A DNA stretch of 64,000 nt. Source: Maniola hyperantus. Taxonomy: Eukaryota; Arthropoda; Insecta; Lepidoptera; Nymphalidae. A program made the position numbers and the translations under genes. How positions within the stretch are numbered: position 1 is the stretch's first letter; every line of letters begins with the position of its first letter. The notes beneath the pieces are model-generated. The model was not told the origin of the DNA. It ran no database searches and saw nothing but the letters and a program-made list of their open reading frames with translations. Shown piece by piece: positions 42,470 through 55,620 of this stretch. Location of the stretch: contig NC_048542.1 of assembly GCF_902806685.2 (NCBI RefSeq), positions 914,533 to 978,532 of the forward strand, given 5' to 3'.

Positions 42470-43460
42470 ACACAATGTATAGAATAATGTTTATTCGAGG
42501 TATCATATAGGTGGTACATGGTGTAGGCAATATCGTCCTGTACAGCAGTGCAACACCTCGAACAGGTAGGCAACTCAGCTTGTGTTGAGTGAGTTGAGAC
42601 GACGGGCCCCTCAGGCACAGAATATCCTCAGGGCTCAGACACAAACCTCTATAGCACTTTGTAGAAGTTTGCATTTGCCTTTTTGCTGCAATAGGTATAA
42701 TGTAAGGTACCGTTCTAGGGTGGCACGGACCAAATGTGGCCTACTTACGAATTGTTTAGAATCAAAACACTCCAATATCACGATATATTCAAATTTTCAT
42801 GTTCGACGCAGCCTCAGGGCCGTGGCCTTGTCGCAAAAGCGATAGCTTAGTGCAGGTCAAGCTAAATCAAATAGCTAAGAAATGTATAGTAAGAAAATAA
42901 GTAGTACCTAGTAAGAAATAATCCAACATAAAATAATACAATCTACTGTAGTACCACCACTATACAACCACTATATACCAGTATACCACTATATACAATT
43001 ACAGGAACAATTTCCACAAAAACACAGACATTTACGTTAATGTTTTTCTATATTTAGCAACTGTAAATTCAAACTATTTTTTGTCATTTTGGTTTATCAT
43101 AATATAAAGGATTTTTCCAATAACTTTTTTTTCCTGTAACAAGACTGTGCCCAAGTAGAGTCTGGACTCTGGGCCAAGCCTGGGCCCAAAACTGGGCGGT
43201 CTCCTTTCATTGAACTTGATTGGTTAGTATTCAAAGACTAAGATTTGTCTGGACTCTAGAGTGCAATACGAATAAGACCCTCTTAAGAATTAAGATTACG
43301 AAATGAAACAGCTGTCATAGGGGCCAGTTCACTGAACGAATGATAACAATAAATTGTGACAAAGGTTCAAGAACTTTAAGAGCCCCCATGGCATTTAATT
43401 TTAAAATGCAATGATTATCTGTGACCACTTTATCGTTTTGATCACATTTGCTGGTATAGT
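42470..43460. other. Lower-repeat intronic stretch
   Basis: Includes a GC-balanced block at 42570-42860 with an open frame (MLSELRRRAPQAQNILRAQT...), but no recognised domain, no splice support and no homology that I can name. Confidence 0.35.
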
Positions 43461-43462
43461 AC

Positions 43463-43591
43463 TATAGTCGACGCATTTTAAACTGAGTCGTCGAGTTATC
43501 TGTCTGTTTCGCTCGCACTTATCTACGACCTGTAAGTGCGAGCGAAACAGACAGATAACTCGACGACTCAGTTTAAAATGCGCCGACTATA
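43463..43591. mobile_element. Near-perfect 129-bp palindrome (foldback element)
   Basis: Left arm 43463-43521 and right arm 43533-43591 are reverse complements over 59 nt with a single mismatch, separated by an 11-nt loop. The ends read TATAGTCGACGC and GCGCCGACTATA. It may be a young foldback MITE, or a hairpin transcript precursor. Confidence 0.85.
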
Positions 43592-43691
43592 CCACCTTTA
43601 TAAGTTACGTCGATGTACCTGCGCAGAAATCTTATTTATGAATGGTGCGAAAATATCTCGCTTTTTTCCTTTTGTGGTATGGAACGCTAAA

Positions 43692-44121
43692 AACCGACCA
43701 AGTGCGAGTCAGACTCGCGTACCGAGGGTTCCCGTACTACAGTCATATTTTTTCGACATTTTGTACGATAATTCAAAAACTATGATGCATAAAAATAAAT
43801 GAAAATCTGTTTAAGAATGCACAGGTGAAGCTCTTTCATATGATACCCCACTTGATATAGTTATCTTACTTTGATAATTGAAAATACTAATTATAAGTTC
43901 ATGACCACAATTAATTTTTTTTGTGTGATGTAACCCTAAATTTACGGTTTTAAGATTTGCCCCTTATGTCGTCTGCTATAAGACCTACCTGCCAAATTTC
44001 ATGATTCTAAGTCAACGGGAAGTACCCTATTGGTTTCTTGACAGACCGACAGACAGACAACAAAGTGGGGTAGGTAATAGGTATAAGGGTTCCGTTTTTC
44101 CTTTTGAGGTACGGAACCCTA
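43692..44121 (-). repeat. Repeat family A, full-length copy
   Basis: ACCGACCAAGTGCGAGTCAG to TACGGAACCCTAA with the terminal hairpin intact. A fragment of the family's other end is at 44480-44517. Confidence 0.85.
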
Positions 44122-44194
44122 ACAAGAGGCAAAATCACTCCTAAAAGCGAATCTACATGGAATTGACTCAGACAGCCATACTCAGAGTAACTAT

Positions 44195-44285
44195 TAATCG
44201 TTAATTAAGTTGACAGAGCTATATCTCTCACATAAATCTGTCTCGTTTTAACTCAATCTTAAGTAACGATTAGCGACTCTGAGTA
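44195..44285. mobile_element. Foldback MITE family F, half copy
   Basis: ACAGAGCTATATCTCTCACA then TCTGTCTCGTTTTAACTC; only one arm of the foldback is present. Confidence 0.6.
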
Positions 44286-44605
44286 CCGCGGAAAATGCCC
44301 TTGTACCGGGTTCAAACTGTGAGTGCGATAACTAGCGGAACTAGCGTGATTACGATTACAAAGACGCGGAGTCCGTTAACGACCGTTATTTTATCATCGC
44401 TCTTTCAAATATGGAACACTACGCGATTACGTTCACTAATCAATGTGTGAAATTAAAGTGTTATTTCTTGTACGGTGGTAGGGAACCCTTCGTGTGCGAG
44501 CAAACTCGCACTTGGCCATCATTTATTTCTTAGGCTGATACTTAGGTACCTTTTAATCTTTGCCTGAACCATTAACATAACCTAACTTTTTGAATTGTAG
44601 AACAA

Positions 44606-44768
44606 TAAGTCCCGCAAATTGCTGTGGCGCTGGAACCATGTCTCATTATCATCGAAATGACGTTATTTAACGTATATTTAAGTAAAAACATACCATCAGC
44701 TCGAAACTTCAGTCTAGTGCTGACGTCACTAAAATGGTGGCCACGCGCATTAGCAGTTTGCGAGATTA
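44606..44768. mobile_element. MITE family C, intact copy
   Basis: TAAGTCCCGCAAATTGCTGT and AGCAGTTTGCGAGATTA ends, opposite orientation to 36551. Confidence 0.75.
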
Positions 44769-44779
44769 ATGCCATCAGA

Positions 44780-45690
44780 ACACTTTCGAATGATGAAAAT
44801 ACTACCTACCCTTCACTAACGAACGAATGAATGAATGATAAATTCGAATTTCGAATGCACTGAACTGCGAAGTCGCAGCTGTGATTTTGACTTTGTTTTA
44901 TAATCTTTGTTTTACAGATCATTATAATTTGTAAAACATAAATGTTTCTAATTTTGAAACAAAAAACTACTTATTTTTAATCTTGACATCTCACAAGACA
45001 TTTCACAAAACATTATGACACTTTAGTTCCGATTTTTTTCTGTCTGTTTTACGGGTCTGACGGTCCCCTTTTGAGCCTTATAGTTTTATCAACTACATAT
45101 ATTTCTTTAAGCAATTAATTACTTTTACTCAAGACAAACTAGTTTCACTTCAGACTGCATTATCACTTCCTATCAGATATGATAGTCATCAAGTTGGTCG
45201 GATGTAAAGTAATTAACGCTAGATAATAATTTAAAATTGAAATCACGTCCTAAAGTAATAATGGTTAGTAATATTTTTTGTCTAAATCGAGTGAATTTGC
45301 CGTTGTTATCTATATTTTAGAGTTCATTGATAAGTATTTTAAAGATAATTTCTTATTTATCAGAATCAGTTTTTAAGAAATTGAAGATGACCTGCCACCT
45401 CGCAATTTGGATTAATTTTAACCTTATACCTAATGCGTTAAAAAAAAATTCTATTATGTCTTGTAAAATTCGAAAAAAATATTTTAGTCCTACGGAACAC
45501 TCTGTTCTAAGCGTAAGTCAAAAGAGTATCTACCTACTTGTTTGTCTGTTCCTTATCAAATATCAAGAATGTGTGTCACGCTATACTTAATCTGAAATAT
45601 AAATCATTTAAGCTTGTCATGATTGTTCTAAGAACTTACTCATTGCTTATCAATACGTCGTGATTGTTTTAATTAAGTAGTCTAAATGTA
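44780..45690. other. AT-rich intronic spacer
   Basis: No gene or strong repeat; one short frame at 45327-45590 has no recognisable domain. Confidence 0.4.
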
Positions 45691-45691
45691 T

Positions 45692-45928
45692 GAAAGGAAA
45701 AGGTGACTGACTGACAGACTGACTGACTGATCTAACAACGCACAGCTCAAACTACTGAACGGATCGGACTGAAATTTGGCGCGCAGATAGAGCTATTATG
45801 ACGTAGGCATCCGCTAAGACAGGATTTTTGGAAATTCATCCCCTAAGGGGGTGAAATAGGGGTTTGAAATTTTTGTAGTCTACGAGCATAAGCCGCGAAG
45901 TTAGAAGTCGCGAGCATAAGCTAGTAAT
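45692..45928 (+). repeat. Repeat family B, full-length copy
   Basis: AAAGGAAAAGGTGACTGACT to GCGAGCATAAGCTAGTA. A (GTCT)n patch and a reverse family B end follow at 45970-46072. Confidence 0.8.
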
Positions 45929-46520
45929 AACTATTAATAATTCAGACTAATTCTGTAAATACAAAACTTTGTCTGCCTGTCTGTCTTTATGTCTGTCTGT
46001 CTTTAGTGCGTTGATATATCAGTCAGTCAGTCAGTCAGTCACTTTTTCCTTTGATATATTTAAAGATTATATTATGCAAGAGATCGTGAGGTCAATAGCA
46101 TGTGAGAAAATTGAAGAAATTACTCGCACTTGGTCGAATTATTTGTAATCAAGTATCAAGAATGTGAATCACAATGTTAATCATTCAATCATTCATTCAT
46201 TAAGAATAACGTGTTTCATGCTTCTTGTAATCTGGATGTTAATCACGCAACTATTTGAAAATAATATAATGTGAATCACGTAGAGAAGTGTTTTGTTTAC
46301 ATTACTATAAACAATTAATCAGTCCTGTTTTTTATGCATCAGCATTTTCCCTTCTCCGAGAAATTAGCTGAATATGCTCTGATCGAGTCACGTAGCTACA
46401 CGGATCGTAATTAATAAAACCGGCCAAGTACACGCTCCTGAAGAAACACTCCTGTACTTTATTATTTTGGGGTGTGGAACTCCAAGAGTATCAGTTTCTC
46501 ACATTGATTTTAATTTAAAA

Positions 46521-46927
46521 AACCGGCCCAGTGCGAGTCAGGCTAGCGCAATGAGAGTTCCGTACTACAGTCGTAGTTTTTCGATATTTTGCACGATAAT
46601 TCAAAAACTATGATGCATAAAAATAAATAAAAATCTGTTTTAAAATCTACAAATAAAGCTCTTTCATATGATACCCCACTTTGTATAGTAATCTTTGAAA
46701 ATAGCAATATTTGTTCATGACCACAATTTAATTTTTTTTGTCATGTAACCACAAATTCACGGTTTTCAGATTTTTCCCCGAATGTCTGCTATAAGACCTA
46801 CCTACCTGCCAAATTTCATGATTCTAGGTCAACGGGAAGTGTAGGTTACTTGACAGACAGACAGACAGACAGACAACAAAGTGATCCTATAAGGGTTCCG
46901 TTTTTCCTTTTGAGGTACGGAACCCTA
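46521..46927 (-). repeat. Repeat family A, full-length copy
   Basis: ACCGGCCCAGTGCGAGTCAG to TACGGAACCCTAA with hairpin and five GACA units. Confidence 0.85.
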
Positions 46928-46929
46928 AA

Positions 46930-47500
46930 AATGATTACGAATGAAAGAGAAGCCTCGCGATTCTACAAATCTTTATTCATTAGATAGGCCGTCTGACGTT
47001 ATCAGTCTTCGTCACGTACATACATAAAATTAAAAACAAAACATTCGATTTTCAAATAGAATGGCGCGTGATTCACGCGTGGAAGTCGCCGGCCGTGCGC
47101 CGAATATGTCATTAGGGGTATAATAGCCTAAGGGGGTAGGTAGGGTTACCACTTACCAGATATTTTATTACAATTTTTTTTAATTTATAGACCAGCGCTT
47201 AGCTACAAGCAAATCTGCTGGTAATATAATAATGCATTAATATAATAATATAATGGGGATAATGCAGTCTTAGGTAGAGCGAGCTTGCCTGGTAAAGCCT
47301 TAATTTGAAAAAAAATTAAATTTCAGTTCGATGGTACAAGACTCTGCAGTTCGGGAAGCAAATTCTAATGAGAAGAGCTGGCAACAATTTCAGCAAGCAA
47401 TAAGTGTCAACTTGTATCGATTCTCGACAGAGTAAATTGGGGAATGTTTATTAATTTCTAAATTGTCTCTGCCTACTGATTTACTAACTCAGTCTTAAGC
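46930..47500. other. Intronic spacer with SINE-2-like remnant
   Basis: 47060-47120 is GC-rich (GTCGCCGGCCGTGCGCCG). 47190-47300 resembles a decayed reverse SINE-2 body (ATAATGCAGTCTTAGGTAGA). Confidence 0.4.
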
Positions 47501-47501
47501 C

Positions 47502-47648
47502 TTAACACTGATTTCATTGAGCTCATTTGACATTTATTTTTAATCCATTGAACATTTTCGACGAAAAATTATTTTAATATCAGTCAATGAAGCAGCAATG
47601 TAGAATAAACCAATGTCAAATGAGCTCGGTGACTATAATTTAGTGTTA
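47502..47648. mobile_element. MITE family I copy
   Basis: Inverted ends TAACACTG ... GAGCTCATTTGACATT and AATGTCAAATGAGCTC ... AGTGTTA. Confidence 0.7.
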
Positions 47649-49370
47649 GACACTGGGAAGGATGGGAGGCATCGTGGCTATTTTATCCAGCCTACGATTT
47701 TGGCGTTCCTATTCGATGTAGAAACTGTTTTTCAGTTGGTATTTTGTAAAACCTCATACCTACTGTCATACTCCTTCCTGACCGCTATTATCTAGACTGC
47801 GTTCTTGATTTTCTTCATGCATAACTGAATATGGATGTTGAAATTCCATAATGTCCAGAAATTTCTGACCGTGTGGTAGCCCTAACAGTAGCCATATTAT
47901 CATATTATGTCTCCTTATACGAAGCTATTGTGACCAGTTGACGAATATCCTGCCTTTTTAACTGCCTATTAGGACATTTGACGTCTTAATTTGACGTCTT
48001 AATTTATTTAAGGAGAGGAATGCGCTTCGGATTACCTTTTGAGGCGATTACGTTTTAGGCATGAAACACATTTGATAACGCTTTAAATGTCGCGCGTCTG
48101 TAATAATCATCTGTACTTAGTCTTTGCGGATCTTATCAATGAATGAAATGGGTATTATGGATAAATTTTTAAAGCCCATATATATTTTGGACTGTAAGTA
48201 CCATTAAATTTTTACATTAATATAATGGTAATTTTAAAGAATCAGTAGGCACTTGCACTTATCTACTGCTTTTAATTAATTAATTATTATTAAGAGTTAA
48301 TTTCATTTTTACAAACAGTTTATCAATTGATTATATTTTTTGATATTAAAATTAGATTTTGTTTTTATAAAAAGTAATGAATGAATGGGAATGAATATGA
48401 ATGAACTCTTTGCATTTAAAGTTTCATTAAACTGTCGGTGTTTACGTAGTTTACGTTAACTTAACTTAACTTTAAGTTAAGATTTAAACTGCAACATGTA
48501 AAGACTACCTTTTTGGGATGAATTTTTGTTTAGATATTTTAACAATGATTTTACAGGACAAACGCCAAATCTATAAGTAGGTATAACGTGTAAAATTTAA
48601 CTCCTCACGCGCCATTTTAACTTTTTAAATTAAAGTGACTAACTCAGCTTCCATGAAAATAAAATAAATCCTGTCTAACTGAAATAAACCCGCAGCGGGG
48701 ATGTGATTTATTCTAATTATGGAAAAATATTTGTCTACCTTCCTCTTGGGGCGGCCATCTTTGTCGACGACGGCCGTCGCGATGCGAGACGTTCCACGTT
48801 CTTAATTTAAACTTGGATTTAAACGATGGAGGAATTTTTTATTTTCCGGCTAGTGTTTCTGTTTGACTGCACTTTGACACGGCTTTGGGTTCTAGTCTTT
48901 TTGAACACTATTTTTTTTTATTTTTTTTTTACCGTTTTCTTGATATGTTTGGCTAATTTTTTTTCTTAATTATGTATAATAAAATAAGTAGGTATAGGTA
49001 CGTAGGTATCTAAATCTTTCTATGCGCTATATTGTAAAAGATAAAACTTTTATGACATAGGTAGGTAGGTATTAGGTATCCGTCTAGACTCTGTACCTAC
49101 ATGAAGTTGATACCTACTTACTTCCTTCATTATACCTAATTCAACTTTTAGTCACGCCAAACCGAAAAATCTAGTGAGTCCATGGATATTAAAGAGTGAC
49201 TCACATCTTTCTTAAATTGTAAAATGCACGTTTCATAAAAAGATTAGTCTTTCGCATCTGTTTCATTTCATGTTATGTTAATAGTCATATTGTAGTTTCA
49301 GGGAAAGGAAATCTGAAAATTACTGTAATTTGTGTCTGTTTTGCTGATTTAATGCATAACTACAGTGTGA
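47649..49370. other. AT-rich, low-repeat intronic stretch
   Basis: No gene. 48745-48800 is a short GC-rich patch (GGGGCGGCCATCTTTGTCGA). It is one of the longer parts of intron 1 not filled with recognised repeats. Confidence 0.4.
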
Positions 49371-49372
49371 CA

Positions 49373-49579
49373 AAGCTATCTTGGCGCGTGACGAAAATTG
49401 TAACTAACGTCGCCGTCAAGTGTCCCCTTTGTTCTTGTTTGAATATTCTATGCCTTTGTTCTCCAACAGCGCCCCCCTGTCAATGTCATTCAATACGACA
49501 ATAGTGCAACGGGCGGGGTTTAAACCGTCAACCTTTCGGTTTTCAGTCCACTCCTTTACCTGTTGAGCTATTGAGGCTC
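49373..49579. mobile_element. MITE family E copy truncated by a SINE-1 fragment
   Basis: CAGTGTGACAAAGCTATCTT to CTGTCAATGTCATTCAA (49373-49492), where the complete element at 14886 would continue. Instead the sequence switches to reverse SINE-1 (TACGACAATAGTGCAACGGG to GAGCTATTGAGGCTC). The remaining family E end is missing. Confidence 0.7.
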
Positions 49580-49970
49580 TATAATCTATATACATAGGTA
49601 GGTACTTACTTAGTTAATATTTTAATTGTGTAAGTAAGTATTTTAAGTTGAAACGGATGCAGACCTCCGTCCGATCTGTGATTAAAATCAAAAACTAATT
49701 AAGCCATTGGTCGCCATTTTAATAAAATATAATAAATCAGCAAAATGGCGGCGGGTCAACGCCACGTTATTACCTTCGGTGGTTTTGTTTGTCTGATGCA
49801 CTTTTCCTGTTGCGGTTTAGTTGCTATTATTGGCTTGGAACCGAGAATTATTGTGGAAAATGGGTTTTATCCGCTAATCCTATCCCATTGCCATTTATTA
49901 TTGAAATGTTATTTTACGTTCAAGTTACACTCACTAGCTTTTGCCACGACAATGTGGATTTAGGTTTTTC

Positions 49971-50141
49971 TTATAAGTCCTGCAAATTGCTTAATGCGCG
50001 TGGCCGCCATTTTAATGACGTCAGTACTAGACTGAAGTTTCGAGCTGTATATTTTTACTTAAATATAGGTACGTCACAATGACGTCATTTCGATGTTAAT
50101 GAGACATGGTTCCAGCGCAATAGCAATTAGCGGGACTTATA
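49971..50141. mobile_element. MITE family C, intact copy
   Basis: TTATAAGTCCTGCAAATTGC and GCAATTAGCGGGACTTATA ends. Confidence 0.8.
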
Positions 50142-51246
50142 GGTGGATTTTTTATTGTAGGAACAGTAAAACTTTACTCAAAGCATTATGTAAATCAAAT
50201 TGAACTTTTTCCCAATACCTATAGGTACCTACCTAATTAATTATTATCTCAAGCAATCTCTTCCGGTAGGTAGGTATGTTTTTTCTACCGCAAGTGGTAG
50301 AATGTTTACAGAGAGTCAGTCTGTTCGTATCAACAACGCGATGTTTTTGTTCCGTGTTTTTAAAATATATGGCCCGTGAGTATGCCGCTTAAGAGTGCTC
50401 TCCATGGTCGAACCAAGTCGCGCGTGAGAGCATGCTCTTGCAATCAACATTAACGGGCGGGACATACGCAAGAGCGAGACGTATGGTGTCTGAACAACAA
50501 GAATCATCGTATGGTATTTAAGTTAATTCTTTACAAATTATTAATTTGCTATTAATAAACTAAAAACATTTCATATTATTACTAACTAAAGTTTGCCTTA
50601 TAATCTACACTCAATTTTGTAGTCTCTTGTACATGATTTATTTACGCATGAATTTGCCTCAACATTTAACTTGAAGTAGAGATGTTTCAATTTAATTCCC
50701 TTGTTCATCTTTTTTTTTTTTTCTTCTTCTGGCTTTACACAGATTAGCCAATGTCAGGTTTGTTATTTATTAAAGTTAGGGAAACTTATCCTTTTCCTTT
50801 CAAATTCCAAAGTGTTATAATTTTTTTCCCACATGGAATATAATTTTTTCCACTAAAAGTTTCAATAATTTCAAAATAAATATAATTTTACTAGGATATT
50901 TATTGCTTCCGAGCATAGATAATGGCGAGATAAATCGAAATCTGTCTTACTTTTAGATCTTGAACAACAAATAATAGAATAAAAGGCGTAATATACGTTA
51001 GTAGGGAGAAGCGCGTATGAAGTGTAACCTTAATAACAAGTAACAACGCGTGGTAATAGCAGCTTAACGATTCTGTCGGCGAAAAATTTATAATTGGAAA
51101 ATAATAGCGTGTATACCCTATTACAAGTTAAAAGCAATAGGTTTTTCTTTTTCGCATTAAATTGTACCTATTAATAAATAGGCTATTTTACAGGCTATTA
51201 TATAGGCTTTTTTACATTCAAAAGCAAGTTATTGACAGTGGACCTG
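50142..51246. other. AT-rich intronic spacer
   Basis: Nothing recognised beyond short T-runs. 50390-50480 is more balanced (GGTCGAACCAAGTCGCGCGT) without a supported frame. Confidence 0.4.
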
Positions 51247-51430
51247 TAGGGCGATTGTCTAAAACCTGCATCAATCATTATTACAATCTCAATTGTTCTG
51301 ATTGGCTGAATTTGTGCGATTCTTGTTGCAACAATGCATTGTGGCCAATAGTGAGCGAGCATTAACCAATCAGAGATGATTGCGATCGTGACATTGTAGC
51401 TGTCAAACAACCGCGGTAGGGCCACAGGGC
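51247..51430. mobile_element. MITE family H copy
   Basis: GGGCGATTGTCTAAAACCTG, TTCTGATTGGCTGAATTTGT, GCAACAATGCATTGTGGCCA and ACCAATCAGAGATGATTGCG; near-identical to part of the cluster at 59160-59340. Confidence 0.75.
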
Positions 51431-51504
51431 GATACATGTTGTAATATCGTCGTTTAAGTTCTAACAACGCTTATCTAAGTCAAAATTAGCCACTTTAAAC
51501 TGAA

Positions 51505-51850
51505 AAACCGGCCAAATGCGAGTCAGACTCGCGCACAGAGGGTTCCGTACTACAGTCGTATTTCAAAAACTATGACGCATAAAAATAAATAAAAATCTGT
51601 TTTAGAATGCACAGGTAAAGCCATAGTTATCTTACTACGAAAATTGAAAATACTAATAGTTTATGACCACAATTTAATTTTTTTGTGTGATGTAACCACA
51701 AATTCACGGTTTTCAGATTTTTCCCCTAATACCAGCTATAAGACCCCACCTACCTACCAAATTTCATGATTCTAGGTCAACGAGAAGTACCCTGTAGGTT
51801 TCTTGACAGACCGACAGACAGACAGACAGAAAACAAAATGATCCTATATA
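51505..51850 (-). repeat. Repeat family A copy, partial
   Basis: ACCGGCCAAATGCGAGTCAG to AAACAAAATGATCCTATA; the terminal hairpin is lost and about 40 bp after CAGTCGTATTT are deleted. Confidence 0.75.
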
Positions 51851-52319
51851 CTGTAGAATCGATAAATCACCGATTAACGAAGCTTCTCATACTTTTTTAT
51901 TTTTATTTATTCGTATATTTATATTTATTTATTCCTATTCAATCTGAAATTGCAGCCTCTTAAAAGCAAGCAGGTACTTTAGTAATTGCCGAACGGCAAC
52001 TTCTAGTTGAACGTTAATTAGAAAAATTATATCTGATTAGAGAATTTAGAGAGTCCCGTTGTTACTGCCAAAGTGTGTTAATTGCGTTACCTACTACTCA
52101 GAATTGTTTCCACTTTAAATTGTTTTAAATTGGTAGCTTTTTTATAAAAAGCTACCAGTGAATTTTTTATAGCTAAGCTAAGAACCCGGAGCTGTGAATT
52201 GAGTGATTAAATTTTTGTATTCGAAGTTTGAAAGTGATCAGAGCCTTGAAGTATTATTGAAAGGATTGTTCGTACAAAAAAAAAAAACCTAGAACGGTTT
52301 TTTCACATATTTTGTATTT

Positions 52320-52515
52320 TTGGAGGGAACGAGAAGTACCTACCTATAGACTTAGAGGGTCAATGAGAAGTAGGTACCTATAGGGTACTTCCCGTAGACC
52401 GATGCTACGTCAACGGGAAGTACCTTATAGGTTTTCTTGACAGACACGACGGACAGACAGACAACATGGTGATTCTAAAAGTTTCCTTTTGAGGTACAGA
52501 ACCCAAAAAATTATA
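52320..52515 (-). repeat. Family A terminal piece with a repeated GGGAAGTACC stretch
   Basis: The GAAGTACC...TATAGG phrase recurs three times between 52330 and 52430 before the GACAGACAGACAACA and CTTTTGAGGTACAGAACCC end. Confidence 0.55.
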
Positions 52516-52847
52516 ACAGAACGTCGAATCATATCTTCCGATTGTACTAAGTACCCGTTAATTGTTTAATGTCTTAAAACATCGCCTGCCCTGTTGCTCA
52601 TGTGTCGACAACATCTGTTCACTTTTATGGCCACTTGTTTAATCATCTCGTACTTTTAAGACGCGTCTTACTTTGATAGGCTTTTAAATATCAAAGTTTT
52701 TTTCTTCTTCTTATGTCTATTTGCCATCGGCTTCCTAACCATATTCAGATTTTGGGTGTGTAAAATTAAAAAAAAAATTAAAAAAATTAAGGTTAAAGTA
52801 TGTGATAATATTTTAGATTTCACTGGATTTATTTAATAAAAAATAAC

Positions 52848-53226
52848 CCGGCCAAGTGCGAGGCTAGCGCACCGAGTGTTCCGTACTACAGTCGTATTTT
52901 TTCGTCATTTTATAAAGGTAAAGCCCTTTCATATGATATTCCACTTGGTATAGTTATCTTACTTTGAAAATTGAAAATACTAATTATTTGTTCATTAACA
53001 CATATTTTTTTTGTGTGATGTATCCACAAATCCACTGTTTTCATATTTATTCCTTTACTTGTGCTATAAGACCTAGTTAACTACCTTCCAAAATTCATGA
53101 TTCTACGTCAACGGGAAGTACCCTATAGGTTTTCGTGACAGACACTACAGACAGACGGACAGTCAGACAGACAACGAAGTGATCCTATAAGGGTCCCTTT
53201 TTCCTTTTGAGGTAACGGAACCCTAG
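52848..53226 (-). repeat. Repeat family A copy
   Basis: CCCGGCCAAGTGCGAGGCTA to GGTAACGGAACCCTAG with the hairpin present and a deletion after TTTTTTCGTCATTTT. Confidence 0.75.
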
Positions 53227-53497
53227 AAAACTACCAGCGGACGAAGTGTTAAGCATTAGCTAGTTTATTATATAATTTTGATTGTAAAATCCCGACAAAG
53301 CTTTGGTCTAGAAGAACTGGCCGATAATTCGAAACCTACTTAGCGGCCACGAGGAAAAACAATTTGATTTCAAAGCCGTATCAAATTTTAGACGCAACAG
53401 CAAAAAATATGCAATTGAATATGTCTACGCGTAAATTAAGCTAGGTACGACTATCTGTAATTATTCTGTAGTGCGATTACTTCGTTATTTATTTACT

Positions 53498-53715
53498 AGC
53501 TTATGCTTGCGACTTAGTCCGCGTGGACTACACTTTCAAACCCCTATTTCACCCCCTTAGGGATTGAATTTTCAAAAATCCAATCTTAGCGAATGTCTAC
53601 GTCATAATAGCTATAGCTATGCATGCCAAATTTTAACCCGATCCGTCCAGTAGTTTGAGCTGTGCGTTGATTGATCAGTCAGTCAGTCACCTTTTCTTTT
53701 TATATATTTAGATTT
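53498..53715 (-). repeat. Repeat family B, full-length copy
   Basis: TAGCTTATGCTTGCGACTTA to CTTTTTATATATTTAG. Confidence 0.8.
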
Positions 53716-54592
53716 TGATCAAGTTTTAATAATTTCAAAAGTTTCCACTGTCTTCACTGTCCATGTTCTGGCCAAATGTCAAATTTTCATTTCTAAAATT
53801 ATTAATATTGAGATAAGGAAATCTGACAAGTATTATTAATTTTCATAAATGTACCTACTTACCGAAACAATTTTTTTTAATAAGTACCTACAAAAATGTC
53901 AAGCGATGCATTCAATGGTAGATTTCACCGTTGCCGTATATGGCAACACTGCGGGAGACATGGCCGAAAATAATGCACTCGGATGTCAACGGCCACCGCG
54001 CGATGCAATAAGAAAAAAGAAAAAGAAAATGTTCTATTTTCAAATTGCAGCCGGCGACGTCTCGGCGCGGTGAACGAAAGTGGACAAAAAAGGAAATTGG
54101 TTTTGTCCACGCACACGTATTTTGAGATTAGAATAAAATATGTTTCGAACGTGTTACAATTTTGATTGCTATTTTTTTCTTTTATAATTATCGTATTTAG
54201 ATATTATATAGATTTCACCATAGTACGCACCAATTTTATTTGAAGATCAAGAATAAGGCATTTTTCAACAAGAAAAAGGCGAATGTAAATTCATTTTTAT
54301 GCGAAAAATAAAATAATTTTAACTATGTTGCCAGTTTTTGGCGCTACCTTATTTAACGGGAATTTAAATGAAATTACTTGATACTATCAGGGTGTGTCAA
54401 TTTTTACATTTTAAGGGTCTTTTCTATTAAAACTATTCCAATAAAGATGTAAAATTATTACAAAAACAGAGAAAAATATGTAAGGAATAACAATACTTGT
54501 GAATCCGAAATCCGAATTCAGAACTGTTTTGCTTGTGGTTTTTTGTGCAGGGTAACATTGTGATTCAGAAGTAGGTACCTATAAAACGTAGG
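53716..54592. other. Intronic spacer
   Basis: 53925-54110 is less AT-rich with short frames on both strands, but no domain or splice support. Confidence 0.4.
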
Positions 54593-54700
54593 CAACAGGT
54601 CGAGATGACAATCGGGGTATGAGGCTGTGCGGGTATGCGGGGCGTTCTCTCCCCTATTACCTTCTCGACAGGTCGAGTACCTATTGTGCTTCAAATTATT
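54593..54700. mobile_element. MITE family G copy, diverged
   Basis: ACAGGTCGAGATGACAATCG and TACCTTCTCGACAGGTCGAGTAC ends flank a GC-rich interior, as in 21728 and 62216. Confidence 0.55.
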
Positions 54701-55430
54701 AGTCTAGGTCTTGCGGCGCCGTCAAAAAAATAACATTATTCACCAAATGTCAAAGTAATTTTGAACTCTAACAATTACTTAATTAAGGTTAAATTTCTGA
54801 TGAGAATCAAGATGGTAATTATGGGAAGCCCAGCTACGATCGAAAAATGATACCACCACCACAGGTTATGGGAAAATGAACTTAATGCCCAGGTGATAAA
54901 GGTCAGGTGGTGAAATGACGTGGTCGGTGTATTGTAGTGGTCAGTTGCGGAAGGGCATCGATTTCTTGTACATAGGTAGGTATTATGTATTAGCTTTCTA
55001 GGAAATTGATTAATGAGGGCTTTCCTGTTACAAGTAGGTGGCAAAGTAAAAAGCTTTTATTGTACCTATACCTATATTATTATCGATTAGTGATCTACTT
55101 AATAAAAAGCCTCTACCTCAGATTCACAACGTTCAGAAATAAGGAATGCAATACCGAGATATTTTTCTTGTATGTACAGATTGATGTATGTTTGCCCTTT
55201 GTTTTCAAGCATATCCTGTATTTTTTATTCTTCGTCATAGCATTATGATGAAGGAATTGGCCCGGGACTCCAATCGGCGTCTCGCCAAGCCTATTGGAAC
55301 TAAATTGGATCCGATTGGATCATCAATGAAGATTTAATATTGCGATGCTACTTAACTCTCAATGATTGGTTAACTTGATGGTACTCGTGTTTTGAATCTC
55401 TTCGCATAGGGGCTCCTCAGATTATGAGAA
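54701..55430. other. AT-rich intronic spacer
   Basis: No gene or clear repeat. Confidence 0.4.
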
Positions 55431-55431
55431 A

Positions 55432-55620
55432 CTAGCTGATGCCCGCGACTTCGTCCGCGTGGAATTACATTTTTCAAAATCCCGCAGGAACTCTTCGATT
55501 TTCAGGGATGAAAAGTAGCCTATGTGTTAATCCAGGGTATAATCTATCTCCATTCCAAATTTCATCCAAATCCATTCGGCCGTTTTTGCGTGATTGAGTA
55601 ACAAACATCCAAACATCCTT
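55432..55620 (+). repeat. Repeat family X, nearly complete copy
   Basis: TAGCTGATGCCCGCGACTTC, CGTCCGCGTGGAATTACATT, GGGATGAAAAGTAGCCTATG and TTTTTGCGTGATTGAGTAAC. It is the clearest reference copy of the family. Confidence 0.8.

Noticed and set aside
42582..42845. Open frame of 87 codons with a balanced composition in intron 1 of gene 3
   Set aside because: No recognisable domain or family match, no splice signals that make sense, and no start context. Noted as unidentified, not called a gene.
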